Shown here: piece by piece, positions 18,266 through 26,351 of the stretch | How the letters are laid out: every line of letters starts with the position of its first letter | How positions within the stretch are numbered: the first letter of the stretch is position 1 | DNA from: Curtobacterium sp. UNCCL20 | GTDB taxonomy: Bacteria; Actinomycetota; Actinomycetes; Actinomycetales; Microbacteriaceae | Length of the DNA stretch: 64,000 nt | Direction: 5' to 3' | Assembly: GCF_900101675.1 (NCBI RefSeq) | Contig: NZ_FNKG01000001.1 | Location: forward strand, 1,843,378-1,907,377 | Notes under the pieces: generated by a model | Told to the model about the DNA's origin: nothing | The model's database searches: none | Seen by the model: the letters and a program-made list of their open reading frames with translations, nothing else | Position numbers and translations under genes: made by a program

Positions 18266-18357
18266 CCGGCGGCCGCCTGACCCGGCGGGCCACGGTCCGG
18301 CGGCCGCCCGACCGGACGGGCCACAGTCCGGTCGCCGCCTGACCGGACGGCCACCGG
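18266..18357. repeat. 31-nt tandem repeat, three copies
   Basis: Three consecutive units beginning CCGG(C/T)(G/C)GCCGCC, at 18266-18296, 18297-18327 and 18328-18357, with about 80-85 percent identity. They follow the hypothetical gene. A CCTCCAGG half-site of the dispersed element lies downstream at 18391-18398. Confidence 0.7.
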
Positions 18358-18450
18358 AGATCGCGACGACCACGGCGGACGCGGGACGTGCCTCCAGGCC
18401 GTCGACCACACGCGGTCCGACGGCGGCGTCGGATACGGCACCATGGGAGG

Positions 18451-18972
18451 GTGACGCAGCAGAACGCCGGGCTCGGTGCCCTCGCCGACCGCCTGTGGTG
18501 CCGTCTCCGGCTCGACCGGCTGGCCGGTGGCCGGCAGGGCGGCTACGTGATCCGCGAGGACATGCTGGAGCACCCGGACACGGTGCGGTCCTTCCGGTGG
18601 ATCCGGTGGCTGCTCGTCGCGGAGACGGTGGTCGGGCTCGCCGCGATCGTGGTCGCCGTGGTGTTGACGCACGCGGGGCAGACGGTTCCCTGGGCGGTGT
18701 GGTTCCGGGCGACGGTCGTGCTGCTCATCACGCTGACCCTCTACGTCTTCGCGTGGCGGGCGCAGCTCGGGTACTACTGGGCGTACCAGCGCCTGCGGTT
18801 GTTCAGCCGCATCTTCCCGGTCGTGACGCTCGTCATCGCGGCGATCCCCGGGCTCTACCCCTTTTGGATGGTGATCGAGCAGATCGTGTTCTCGCTGCTG
18901 ATGATCGGCATCGGCGACGTGCTGACGACCGACCACATGCGGGCGACGTTCCCGAGGCCCGCGCGGCGGTAG
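18451..18972 (+). CDS. small multi-pass membrane protein, unknown function
   Basis: A 173-residue protein with about four hydrophobic segments: LLVAETVVGLAAIVVAVVL, FRATVVLLITLTLYVFAW, VVTLVIAAIPGLYPFWMVI and EQIVFSLLMIGI. The N-terminal 50 residues are charged and cytoplasmic (REDMLEHPDTVRSFRWIRW). No family is recognised. GTG 18451 is the best start because GGGAGG is directly upstream and the product begins MTQQNAGLGALADRL. It stands alone, convergent with a regulator gene across an inverted repeat. Confidence 0.72.
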   Translation: MTQQNAGLGALADRLWCRLRLDRLAGGRQGGYVIREDMLEHPDTVRSFRWIRWLLVAETVVGLAAIVVAVVLTHAGQTVPWAVWFRATVVLLITLTLYVFAWRAQLGYYWAYQRLRLFSRIFPVVTLVIAAIPGLYPFWMVIEQIVFSLLMIGIGDVLTTDHMRATFPRPARR

Positions 18973-19036
18973 AGCGGCGGGCGGCGGGGGCGGCGGCGCG
19001 GCGGCGCGGGCGGCGGCGGGTGATGGCTGCCGACCC

Positions 19037-19153
19037 GGAACGACATCGTCGGTGTCGTACGACATCGGTCGTGTCGCACCGTGCACGCGCGGGCTGTTGC
19101 ACGCGCGGGGGAGCGACTCAGTCGATGTCGTACGACGTCGGATTCGTCGTTCC
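19037..19153. repeat. 117-nt inverted repeat between convergent genes, containing TGTCGTACGACA palindromes
   Basis: The arms 19037-19067 and 19123-19153 (31 nt each) pair perfectly at both ends (GGAACGAC, and GTCGTACGACATCG) with a 9-nt divergent middle. The inner arm is itself a palindrome. The right arm encodes the C-terminus and crosses the stop region of the regulator gene. Confidence 0.75.
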
Positions 19154-20035
19154 GAGTCGGTCGAGCGCCCCCGACGCCGACGCCCCCGACCACGACCCCG
19201 ACGCCCCCGCCCCGGGCATCGCCGCCAGGCTCCCGAGCAGCGCCAGAGCCCGCGCCGACGGCGACTCGGGCTCGGCGTGGTGCACCACGAGCAGCTGCCC
19301 GTCCGTCCCGCCGATGCCGAGCTTCTCCCGTCGTAGTTCGAGGTCCCCGACCTCCGGGTGCCACATCCGCACCGTGCCCCCGCCGAGCGGCCGGACGTCG
19401 TGCCGTGCCCACAGCCGCCGGAAGTCCTCGCTGCCGAGGGAGAGCTCCCCGACGAGCGTGGTGATCGCCGGGTCGTCGACACCGGGTCCGATCGAGGACC
19501 GGAACGCGGCGACCATCCCGCCCATCTGGTCCTGCCAGTCCGGGTAGCGCTCCTGCTCGGCGCCGTCGAGGAACATCGTCCGCAGCCGGTTCTCACCCGC
19601 CCGGATCCCGGGTGACAGTGCCGTCGCCAGGGTGTTCGCGGCGAGGACGTCGAACGACCGGCTCTCGACGAACGCCGGCAACCCGATGACGTCGAGCAGC
19701 TGCAGCGTGCCGGAGGGGACCCGGTCGACCCGTGGCCGCGGGACGGTCCTCCGCCGGGTGCCGGAGGTGTCGGCGAGGGACCGCAGGTAGGCGGCAGCGG
19801 TGCTGTCGAGGCCGAGTACCCGCGCGATGGCGTCGAGCACCTGTGCCGAGGGGTTCCGGTCGCGACCCTGCTCGAGGCGGAGGTAGTAGTCGGCGCTGAT
19901 CCCGGCGAGGGTGGCGACCTCCTCGCGCCGGAGGCCCGGTGTGCGGCGGACTCCGGTGACGCGCAGGCCGGCGTCCTCCGGCCGCACCAGCTCACGCCGC
20001 GCCCGCAGGTACTCGCCCAGCCCGTTCTCGCTCAC
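19118..20035 (-). CDS. XRE-family transcriptional regulator with MmyB-like ligand-binding domain
   Basis: Residues 1-75 form a helix-turn-helix of the XRE type (RTPGLRREEVATLAGISADYYLRLEQGR, given here in two halves: REEVATLAG and ISADYYLRLEQGRDRNPS). Residues 110-270 form the MmyB-like sensor domain (SFDVLAANTLATALSPG, WARHDVRPLGGGTVRMWHP), which binds small hydrophobic ligands in some homologues. The last 20 residues are Gly/Ser rich and run into the inverted repeat. GTG 20035 lies 6 nt after a TAGCAT box. It is divergent from an aldo-keto reductase, the usual partner and probable target of this class. Confidence 0.9.
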   Translation of the reverse strand: MSENGLGEYLRARRELVRPEDAGLRVTGVRRTPGLRREEVATLAGISADYYLRLEQGRDRNPSAQVLDAIARVLGLDSTAAAYLRSLADTSGTRRRTVPRPRVDRVPSGTLQLLDVIGLPAFVESRSFDVLAANTLATALSPGIRAGENRLRTMFLDGAEQERYPDWQDQMGGMVAAFRSSIGPGVDDPAITTLVGELSLGSEDFRRLWARHDVRPLGGGTVRMWHPEVGDLELRREKLGIGGTDGQLLVVHHAEPESPSARALALLGSLAAMPGAGASGSWSGASASGALDRLGTTNPTSYDID

Positions 20036-20041
20036 ACCCCG

Positions 20042-20047
20042 ATGCTA
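20042..20047 (-). promoter_or_regulatory. -10 box of the leaderless regulator transcript
   Basis: On the minus strand TAGCAT, 6 nt, then GTG 20035. Confidence 0.55.
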
Positions 20048-20146
20048 CGGACCGGCTCCGGCTCGATCCTGGTCCCCGTGGTCCCCGTGGTCCCAGGGTC
20101 GCGGGGGATCTGTCCGGTCACACCGGCGAGGCGCATCGTGGTGGAC

Positions 20147-21019
20147 ATGAACGACACGACCCTCCCCGGCGGCACGTACCGTCTCGCCGACGACCTCGAA
20201 CTCACCCGCGTGGGGTACGGCGCCATGCAGCTCGCCGGAACCGGTGTCTTCGGCCCGCCCGCCGACCGTGACGAGGCGATCCGCGTCCTGCGCACCGTGG
20301 TCGAACTCGGCATCACCCACATCGACACCTCCGACTTCTACGGCCCGCACGTCACGAACCAGGTCATCCGCGAGGCGCTCCACCCCTACGACGGCCTCCA
20401 CCTCGTGACGAAGGTCGGCGCGCGCCGCGACGAGCAGGGTGGCTGGCCGCACGCCCGTGAACCGCACGAGCTCGTCGAGCAGGTGCACGACAACCTGCGG
20501 AACCTCGGCCTCGACCAGCTCGACGTGGTGAACCTCCGCATGGGCGGCTTCGACGCTCCGGAGCCGGGCAGCATCGCGCCGCAGTTCGAAGCCCTCGCCG
20601 AACTGCAGCAGCAGGGCCTCATCAAGCACCTCGGCCTGTCCACCGTCGACGCCGGACAGCTCGCCGAGGCGCAGGCCATCGCCCCGGTCGTCTGTGTCCA
20701 GAACATGTACAACGTCGCTCGGCGCGAGGACGACGCACTCGTGGACCTGACCGCCGAGCAGGGCATCGCCTACGTCCCGTACTTCCCGCTCGGCGGGTTC
20801 TCGCCGATCCAGTCCGGCGCACTCGACGCGGTGGCGGCGCGCCTCGGCGTCTCGCGGCTCACGGTCGCGCTCTCGTGGCTGCTGCAGCGCTCGCCGAACA
20901 TGCTCCTGATCCCGGGCACGTCGTCGGTCGCGCACCTCCGCGACAACGTCGCGTCGGCCGGCTACGAGTTGCCGGCAGATGCCGTGGCCGAGCTGGACGC
21001 GATCGGGACCGCCCGGTAG
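20147..21019 (+). CDS. aldo/keto reductase
   Basis: A 290-residue NADPH-dependent TIM-barrel reductase. The catalytic tetrad is readable: Asp and Tyr in HIDTSDFYGP, Lys in LVTKVGARRD, with NMYNVARRED and the C-terminal LLIPGTSSVAHLRDN for cofactor binding. It is closest to the AKR group often named YdjG or pyridoxine 4-dehydrogenase-like. The true substrate is unknown. ATG 20147 (MNDTTLPGG) is the start. It is divergent from the XRE/MmyB-type regulator with about 110 nt between the starts, so control by it, perhaps in response to a reactive carbonyl or other ligand, is inferred. Confidence 0.92.
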   Translation: MNDTTLPGGTYRLADDLELTRVGYGAMQLAGTGVFGPPADRDEAIRVLRTVVELGITHIDTSDFYGPHVTNQVIREALHPYDGLHLVTKVGARRDEQGGWPHAREPHELVEQVHDNLRNLGLDQLDVVNLRMGGFDAPEPGSIAPQFEALAELQQQGLIKHLGLSTVDAGQLAEAQAIAPVVCVQNMYNVARREDDALVDLTAEQGIAYVPYFPLGGFSPIQSGALDAVAARLGVSRLTVALSWLLQRSPNMLLIPGTSSVAHLRDNVASAGYELPADAVAELDAIGTAR

Positions 21020-21032
21020 AAGCGGGGACTGC

Positions 21033-21072
21033 GGCCTGGAGGCGCGGGGTGCACCCGCCCCGCGCCTCCCGT
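21033..21072. repeat. CTGGAGGCGCG palindromic element after the reductase
   Basis: GGCCTGGAGGCGCGGGGTG and CCGCGCCTCCC arms, 14 nt after the reductase stop and before the secretion ATPase. Probably the terminator of the reductase gene. Confidence 0.75.
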
Positions 21073-21109
21073 CCGCTTCCCCCTACGATGGTCGCCACGG
21101 GGGTGGGGT

Positions 21110-24100
21110 GTGCGACTCAAGGTGACCATCGCGGAGGCGGGGACCGAACGCGACGTCGTGCTGACGGCGGACGTGACCGCGACGATCGGCAGTGTGGCGG
21201 AACGGCTCGCGGGCGGGCGGCCGCCCTCCGGGGGCGTGCCGCGCACGCTGCGAGTGTGGTTGCCCGACCGGACGCAGGCGCGCCTCCTCAACCCGTCGGC
21301 GAGCGTGCACGAGTCCTCGCTCCGCTCCGGGTGCCGGGTCGAGGTCGTGCCCGCCACCGACCGCCGCCGAGGGGACGACGTCGAAGACGCTCCGGCAGCG
21401 GTGGCACAGGTGCTGTCCGGGCCGGAGGCGGGCGACGAGTACCTGCTGTCCCAGGGCGTCAACCTGATCGGCCGTGACGCGATGGCGCAGGTGTACCTCG
21501 CGGCCGACGGCCAGGTGTCCCGGCGGCACGCGTCGGTCTCGGTGGGGGAGACCATCGAGGTGGTCGACCTGAACTCCGCGAACGGGGTCGCCGTCGACGG
21601 CCGGCTCGTCGCCCGGTCCTTCGTCGGGCCGGACGCCGTCGTGCAGGTCGGTGGCACGGCGCTCCGCATCCTGCCGCTGGCTGCCGGATCGGTGCCGGTC
21701 GTGCCGGTCGCGCCGGGAGCGGCCGGTCCGGACCACACCGAGTTCTCACGGTCGCCGCGCGTGGACCCCGCCTACCGGGGCAAGCAGTTCACGCTTCCCG
21801 AGATCCCGGTGCCCGGCGAGCGGCCCCGGCTGCCGGTGATCGCGATCATCGCGCCGATCATCCTCGGTGGCGTCCTCTACCTCGTGACGAAGCAGCCGTT
21901 CACGCTCGTCTTCATCGCGCTCTCGCCCGTGATCATGATCGGCACCTGGATCGACCAGCGCGTGCAGAACCGCCGCCGACGCCGCGACGAGCGGGCCCGG
22001 TTCGAGGAGTCCCTCGACGAGGTCGGGAAGCGGCTCGCCGCGGAACGCGACCGCGAGATCGAGGCGCGGACGGCCGAGTCGCCCGCACCCGACGTGGTCA
22101 CGGGTGCGATGCGCACGCGGTCCGCGCTCCTCTGGACGAGGAAGCCCGAGCACACCACCTTCCTCGAGGTCCGGTTCGGCGCCGGCACGCTGCCGTCACG
22201 GTCGACCGTGACGATGCCCTCGAAGAACACCGGGAGCATCGACGACTGGAACCGTGCCGAGGCCCTCGCCGACGAGTACCACGACGTCGGCCCGGTGCCG
22301 GTGATCGAGACCTTCGAACGCGCGGGAGCGATCGGTGTCGCCGGCACCGGACTCGCCGCCGAGGACGTCGCCCGGTCGCTCGTGGTCCAGCTCGTCGGCC
22401 TGCACAGCCCCGCCGACCTCGTCGTCACCGCGTTCGCCGGCGGGACCACCACCGACCAGTGGACGTGGCTGAAGTGGCTGCCGCACGTCGACTCGCCGTA
22501 CAGCCCGCTCCGGTGCGCCGGACTCGTCCGGGACTTCGCCGCCGCGTCGGCACTGCTCGCCGAACTCGAGGGACTCGTCGCGACGCGTCGTGCCACGGGC
22601 GTCGGCCGCGGCGAACACGTCCGCTCCCGCATCGACGAGGGTCGAGCGATCGACGAGGACCACGGCGAGTCCGTCGACCGGCTGCCGGCGGTCCCGGCGA
22701 TCGTCGTGCTGGTCACGGCCGAGGCACCTGCCGACCGCGCACGACTGGTGGCGCTCGCCGAGGAGGGCCCCGACCTCGGTGTCCACGTGCTCTGGCTCGC
22801 GCCGACGCTCGCGGCCCTGCCGGTCGTGTGCCGCACGTACATCTCGCTCGACCGCGCGACCGGGACCGCGACCGTCGGCTTCGTCCGCTCGGGGCAGTCC
22901 GTGGTCCTCGAACAGCTCGACCGGGTGGACAGCATCGAAGCGGCGACCGTGGCCCGGGCGATCGCGCCGGTGCAGGACACGGGCGCCCGGGTGCTCGACG
23001 AGACCGACCTGCCGCACAGCGTCGCCTTCGTCGACCTGTACGAGGGCGACCTCGCCGGCGACGCGGCAGCCGTGGTGAGCCGCTGGGCGAAGAACGACAG
23101 CCTCACCGCCGAGTGGCAACCGGGTGGTGGCCGGGAGACCGGCGGGATCCGCGCCGTCGTCGGACAGGGGCCGAGCGAGCCACTCGCCCTCGACCTGCGG
23201 GTGCACGGCCCGCACGCCCTGGTGGGCGGGACCACCGGCTCCGGCAAGAGCGAGTTCCTGCAGACCTGGATCATGGGCATGGCCACCGAGTACTCGCCCG
23301 ACCGGGTGACGTTCCTGCTCGTCGACTACAAGGGCGGAGCGGCCTTCGCCGAGTGCGTCGGCCTGCCGCACACGGTCGGCCTCGTCACCGACCTCAACCA
23401 GCACCTGGTCCGCCGTGCGCTCACGTCGTTGCGCGCCGAGCTCCGGTACCGGGAGCACCTGCTGGGCGAACGCGGCGCGAAGGACCTGGTGACCCTCGAA
23501 CAGCGGGGTGACCCGGCGGCCCCGCCCTCGCTCGTCATCGTGATCGACGAGTTCGCGGCACTCGCGTCGGAGATCCCCGAGTTCATCGACGGCGTGATCG
23601 ACGTCGCCCAGCGCGGACGCTCCCTGGGGCTGCACCTCGTGATGGCCACCCAGCGACCGAGCGGGGTCATCAAGGACTCCCTCCGCGCGAACACCAACCT
23701 CCGCATCGCGCTCCGCGTCGCCGACCCGGTCGACAGCGAGGACGTGCTGGGTGTTGCCGACGCAGCGTTCTTCGACCCGGGGACGCCCGGCCGAGCGGCG
23801 GCGAAGATCGGTCCCGGTCGGGTGCTCGACTTCCAGACGGCGTACCTCGGCGGTCGGTCGGACGACGTCGTCCACGAACCCGACGTCGACGTGCAGGACT
23901 TCCCGTTCGAGCCGGGCAGCGTCTGGCCGAGCACCACCCGTGCGCCGCGGGACACCACCCGGGCGAAGGACATCGAACGGCTCGCGGCCACCATCGCACG
24001 AGCCGCGGACGACCGATCCCTCGCGGTGCCGCGGAAGCCGTGGCTCGATCAGCTCCCGGACACGATCGACGTCGGGGCGCTGCCGGCCTCCGACGGCTCG

Positions 24101-25588
24101 AACCTCGTCATCGGCACGGTCGACGTCCCCGAGGCGCAGCAGCAGACCGCCTTCGGCATCGACCTCGACGTCGTCGGCAACCTCGTCGTCCTCGGTGCCG
24201 GCGGCAGCGGCAAGTCGGCAGCCCTCCGAGCCGTCGCGGTCGCCGCCTCCTCGGTCGCCGACCGGTTCCCGGTGCAGATCACCGCCCTCGACTTCGGTGG
24301 CGGCGGGATGAGCATGCTCGAGGACCTGCCCACGGTGGGGACCGTCATCAGCGGGCCGGACGACGAACGCATCACGCGCCTCCTGGCCGACCTCGAAGCG
24401 ACCATCTCGGACCGCTCGACGCGGTTCGCCGCTGCACGCGCCGCGAACCTGCGCGAGTACCGGAGTGTCACCGGCGTCGCGGAGCCGCGCATCCTGGTCC
24501 TCGTCGACGGGGTGGGGGCGTTCCGGAACGAGTACGAGTTCCGGCCCGGGTCGCAGCAGGTGTTCGACCAGGTCGTCGCGATCGCGGCGACCGGCCGGGC
24601 ACTCGGCGTGCACTTCGTGATGGCCGCCGACCGGATCGGGGCGTTCCCGTCGAACCTGCAGGCGACGATCGGCGAGCGGATCGTGCTGCGACTGGCCAGC
24701 GACCTCGAGTACACCGCCGCGGACGTCCCCGTCGACGTGCTCGAGGACGCCGTCCCCGGTCGCGGCCTGGTCGACGAGCACGAGGTGCAGCTCGGCGTCC
24801 CCGGTGGCAGCGCCGACCTCGTCGTGCAGAGCGCCGCCGTCGACGAGCTCGCGGTCGATCTGCGCCGGCGCGGGGTCGCATCGGCACCCCCGATCCGACG
24901 GCTGCCCACGGTCGTCGACCGGGCAGCCCTGCCGTCAGCGGTCGACGGCCGTCCGACGATCGGGCTCGCCGACGACACCCTCGCACCGATCGGGATCCCC
25001 ACCGACGGCCTGTTCGTCGTCACGGGGCCGTTCGGGTCAGGACGCTCGACGACCATGCAAACCCTCATCCGCTCCGTGCGCGAGACCTGGCCGGAACGAC
25101 CCGCGCACCTGATCGTCGGGAGGCGCTCCGCGTTGCGAGACGCCACCGACTGGGCATCCGCCTCCACCGACGGCAGCGCAGCCGAGACCCTCGCCGGCTC
25201 GCTCGCGACCATGCTCGAGTCCGACTCGATCGAGCCGGCTGCCGAGCCGGTCATCGTCATCGAGAACGTCGGCGACTTCGAGGGGCTCCCTGCCGAGGGG
25301 CAGGTCGCCCGGCTCATCAAGGCCGCGCGGCGAGCGGGCGTCTTCGTGTTGGCCGAGGCGGACACCGTCACCGCGCCCAGCGCCTGGCAGCTCTTCGGGG
25401 AGCTGAAGACCGCCCGGGCGGGCATCGCGCTCCAGCCCGAGGAGACCGACGGGCTGACCCTGTTCCGCACCGCGTTCCCGCGGGTCACCCGGTCCGACTT
25501 CCCGGTCGGACGGGGCATCATGGTCGACTCCGGACGGATCACCCGGGTGCAGGTCGCCCACAACGCGGACGCTGTCGTACCCCGCTGA
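21110..25588 (+). CDS. type VII secretion FtsK/SpoIIIE-type ATPase with N-terminal FHA (EccC/EssC-like)
   Basis: A 1492-residue motor protein. Residues 1-90 form a beta-rich domain like the first, degenerate FHA of EssC; residues 105-170 are a clear FHA (LIGRDAMAQV, SRRHASVSV, NSANGVAVDG). Two membrane segments lie near residues 240-285. Three ATPase domains follow: Walker A GTTGSGKSEF with Lys713 and Walker B LVIVIDEFAAL in the first, GAGGSGKSA with Lys1035 in the second, and GPFGSGRST in the third, where the lysine is Arg1312. The domain order matches EssC rather than mycobacterial EccC, which lacks FHA. A TACGAT box lies 20 nt upstream of GTG 21110. It is followed by WXG100-like and hydrolase genes. 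No EccB, EccD, EccE or mycosin gene is in the window. Confidence 0.92.
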   Translation: MRLKVTIAEAGTERDVVLTADVTATIGSVAERLAGGRPPSGGVPRTLRVWLPDRTQARLLNPSASVHESSLRSGCRVEVVPATDRRRGDDVEDAPAAVAQVLSGPEAGDEYLLSQGVNLIGRDAMAQVYLAADGQVSRRHASVSVGETIEVVDLNSANGVAVDGRLVARSFVGPDAVVQVGGTALRILPLAAGSVPVVPVAPGAAGPDHTEFSRSPRVDPAYRGKQFTLPEIPVPGERPRLPVIAIIAPIILGGVLYLVTKQPFTLVFIALSPVIMIGTWIDQRVQNRRRRRDERARFEESLDEVGKRLAAERDREIEARTAESPAPDVVTGAMRTRSALLWTRKPEHTTFLEVRFGAGTLPSRSTVTMPSKNTGSIDDWNRAEALADEYHDVGPVPVIETFERAGAIGVAGTGLAAEDVARSLVVQLVGLHSPADLVVTAFAGGTTTDQWTWLKWLPHVDSPYSPLRCAGLVRDFAAASALLAELEGLVATRRATGVGRGEHVRSRIDEGRAIDEDHGESVDRLPAVPAIVVLVTAEAPADRARLVALAEEGPDLGVHVLWLAPTLAALPVVCRTYISLDRATGTATVGFVRSGQSVVLEQLDRVDSIEAATVARAIAPVQDTGARVLDETDLPHSVAFVDLYEGDLAGDAAAVVSRWAKNDSLTAEWQPGGGRETGGIRAVVGQGPSEPLALDLRVHGPHALVGGTTGSGKSEFLQTWIMGMATEYSPDRVTFLLVDYKGGAAFAECVGLPHTVGLVTDLNQHLVRRALTSLRAELRYREHLLGERGAKDLVTLEQRGDPAAPPSLVIVIDEFAALASEIPEFIDGVIDVAQRGRSLGLHLVMATQRPSGVIKDSLRANTNLRIALRVADPVDSEDVLGVADAAFFDPGTPGRAAAKIGPGRVLDFQTAYLGGRSDDVVHEPDVDVQDFPFEPGSVWPSTTRAPRDTTRAKDIERLAATIARAADDRSLAVPRKPWLDQLPDTIDVGALPASDGSNLVIGTVDVPEAQQQTAFGIDLDVVGNLVVLGAGGSGKSAALRAVAVAASSVADRFPVQITALDFGGGGMSMLEDLPTVGTVISGPDDERITRLLADLEATISDRSTRFAAARAANLREYRSVTGVAEPRILVLVDGVGAFRNEYEFRPGSQQVFDQVVAIAATGRALGVHFVMAADRIGAFPSNLQATIGERIVLRLASDLEYTAADVPVDVLEDAVPGRGLVDEHEVQLGVPGGSADLVVQSAAVDELAVDLRRRGVASAPPIRRLPTVVDRAALPSAVDGRPTIGLADDTLAPIGIPTDGLFVVTGPFGSGRSTTMQTLIRSVRETWPERPAHLIVGRRSALRDATDWASASTDGSAAETLAGSLATMLESDSIEPAAEPVIVIENVGDFEGLPAEGQVARLIKAARRAGVFVLAEADTVTAPSAWQLFGELKTARAGIALQPEETDGLTLFRTAFPRVTRSDFPVGRGIMVDSGRITRVQVAHNADAVVPR

Positions 25589-25691
25589 CGGGGGGTAGAC
25601 ATATCGTGCGCGAGGAAATATCAGGTGGTGCTACGGTGGGCGAAGTCGCCGGAGGGGCTGGCGACATCGACCACCGTGAAGGGGTGCAACC

Positions 25692-25988
25692 GTGGCCAAC
25701 ATCAACGTCTCGTACCAGGAGCTCAACAGCAACGCGGACCGGCTCGTCGCCGGACGTGACGAGATCAACGCGACGCTCTCGAAGCTGCAGGCGCAGATCG
25801 CCTCGCTGACCCAGGCGGGCTTCCAGACCGACCGCTCGTCAGGCGCCTACAACGAGGCGTACCAGCGCTTCACCAGCGGCGCGCAGAACACCATCGGCGG
25901 ACTGAACGACCTCGCGCAGTTCCTGCGCACCACCGCCCAGACGCTGGGCGACGTGGACCAGCAGCTGGCGTCGAAGCTCGGTCGCTGA
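25692..25988 (+). CDS. WXG100 (ESAT-6-like) family protein
   Basis: A 98-residue all-helical protein beginning MANINVSYQELN. The length, the heptad pattern of two helices and the position right after the secretion ATPase identify it as a WXG100 protein. The central turn that normally reads Trp-x-Gly is degenerate here (QAGFQTDRSSGAYNEAY), so it is a divergent member. GTG 25692 follows GAAGGGG with 7-nt spacing; a TACGGT box at 25632-25637 suggests its own promoter. It is probably a secreted substrate, a partner of the effector, or an ATPase-activating substrate, as EsxB is for EccC. Confidence 0.85.
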   Translation: MANINVSYQELNSNADRLVAGRDEINATLSKLQAQIASLTQAGFQTDRSSGAYNEAYQRFTSGAQNTIGGLNDLAQFLRTTAQTLGDVDQQLASKLGR

Positions 25989-26063
25989 GCCGATCAGGAA
26001 TGGTGGCGGGGACCGGCGCTGCCGTGGTGTGGCGCCGGTCGACCGTCGTCGTGGGGGTGCAGT

Positions 26064-26351
26064 GTGAGCGGGAAGCTCAAGATCTCGTACGCCGCGCTCG
26101 AAGCGCTGGCGACGAAGGTGACGTCCGCGGGGGACGACATCGAGATCGGCGCACGAATCCGGGCCGGTCAGGGGAACACCGAACTCGGGTCGGACGTCGT
26201 GTCGAACGCGCTGTCGGACGCGACGCGTCAGCAGGTGCAGCGATCGCAGATCGCAGCGGACAGCATCCGGGCAGCCGGCAAGTTCCCGCTGACGGTCAAG
26301 CGGTCCTACGCAGACGCCGATGCGGCGCAGGCGAAGGCAGCGGCGCAGTGA
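26064..26351 (+). CDS. small helical T7SS-associated protein
   Basis: A 95-residue protein (SGKLKISYAALEALATKV...) with no named family. It has WXG100-like size and helical character but no Trp-x-Gly. It sits 75 nt after the WXG100-like gene and overlaps the effector gene by 4 nt (GTGA). Small proteins at this position in Gram-positive T7SS loci commonly act as chaperones or targeting partners for the next-encoded effector, which is the inferred role. GTG 26064 follows a GGGGG-rich stretch. Confidence 0.7.
   Translation: MSGKLKISYAALEALATKVTSAGDDIEIGARIRAGQGNTELGSDVVSNALSDATRQQVQRSQIAADSIRAAGKFPLTVKRSYADADAAQAKAAAQ

Noticed and set aside
22196..24781. An 861-codon minus-strand open frame inside the secretion ATPase gene
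   Set aside because: Its composition (Gly/Asp/Arg/His) is that of an antisense shadow, and there is no ribosome-binding site.
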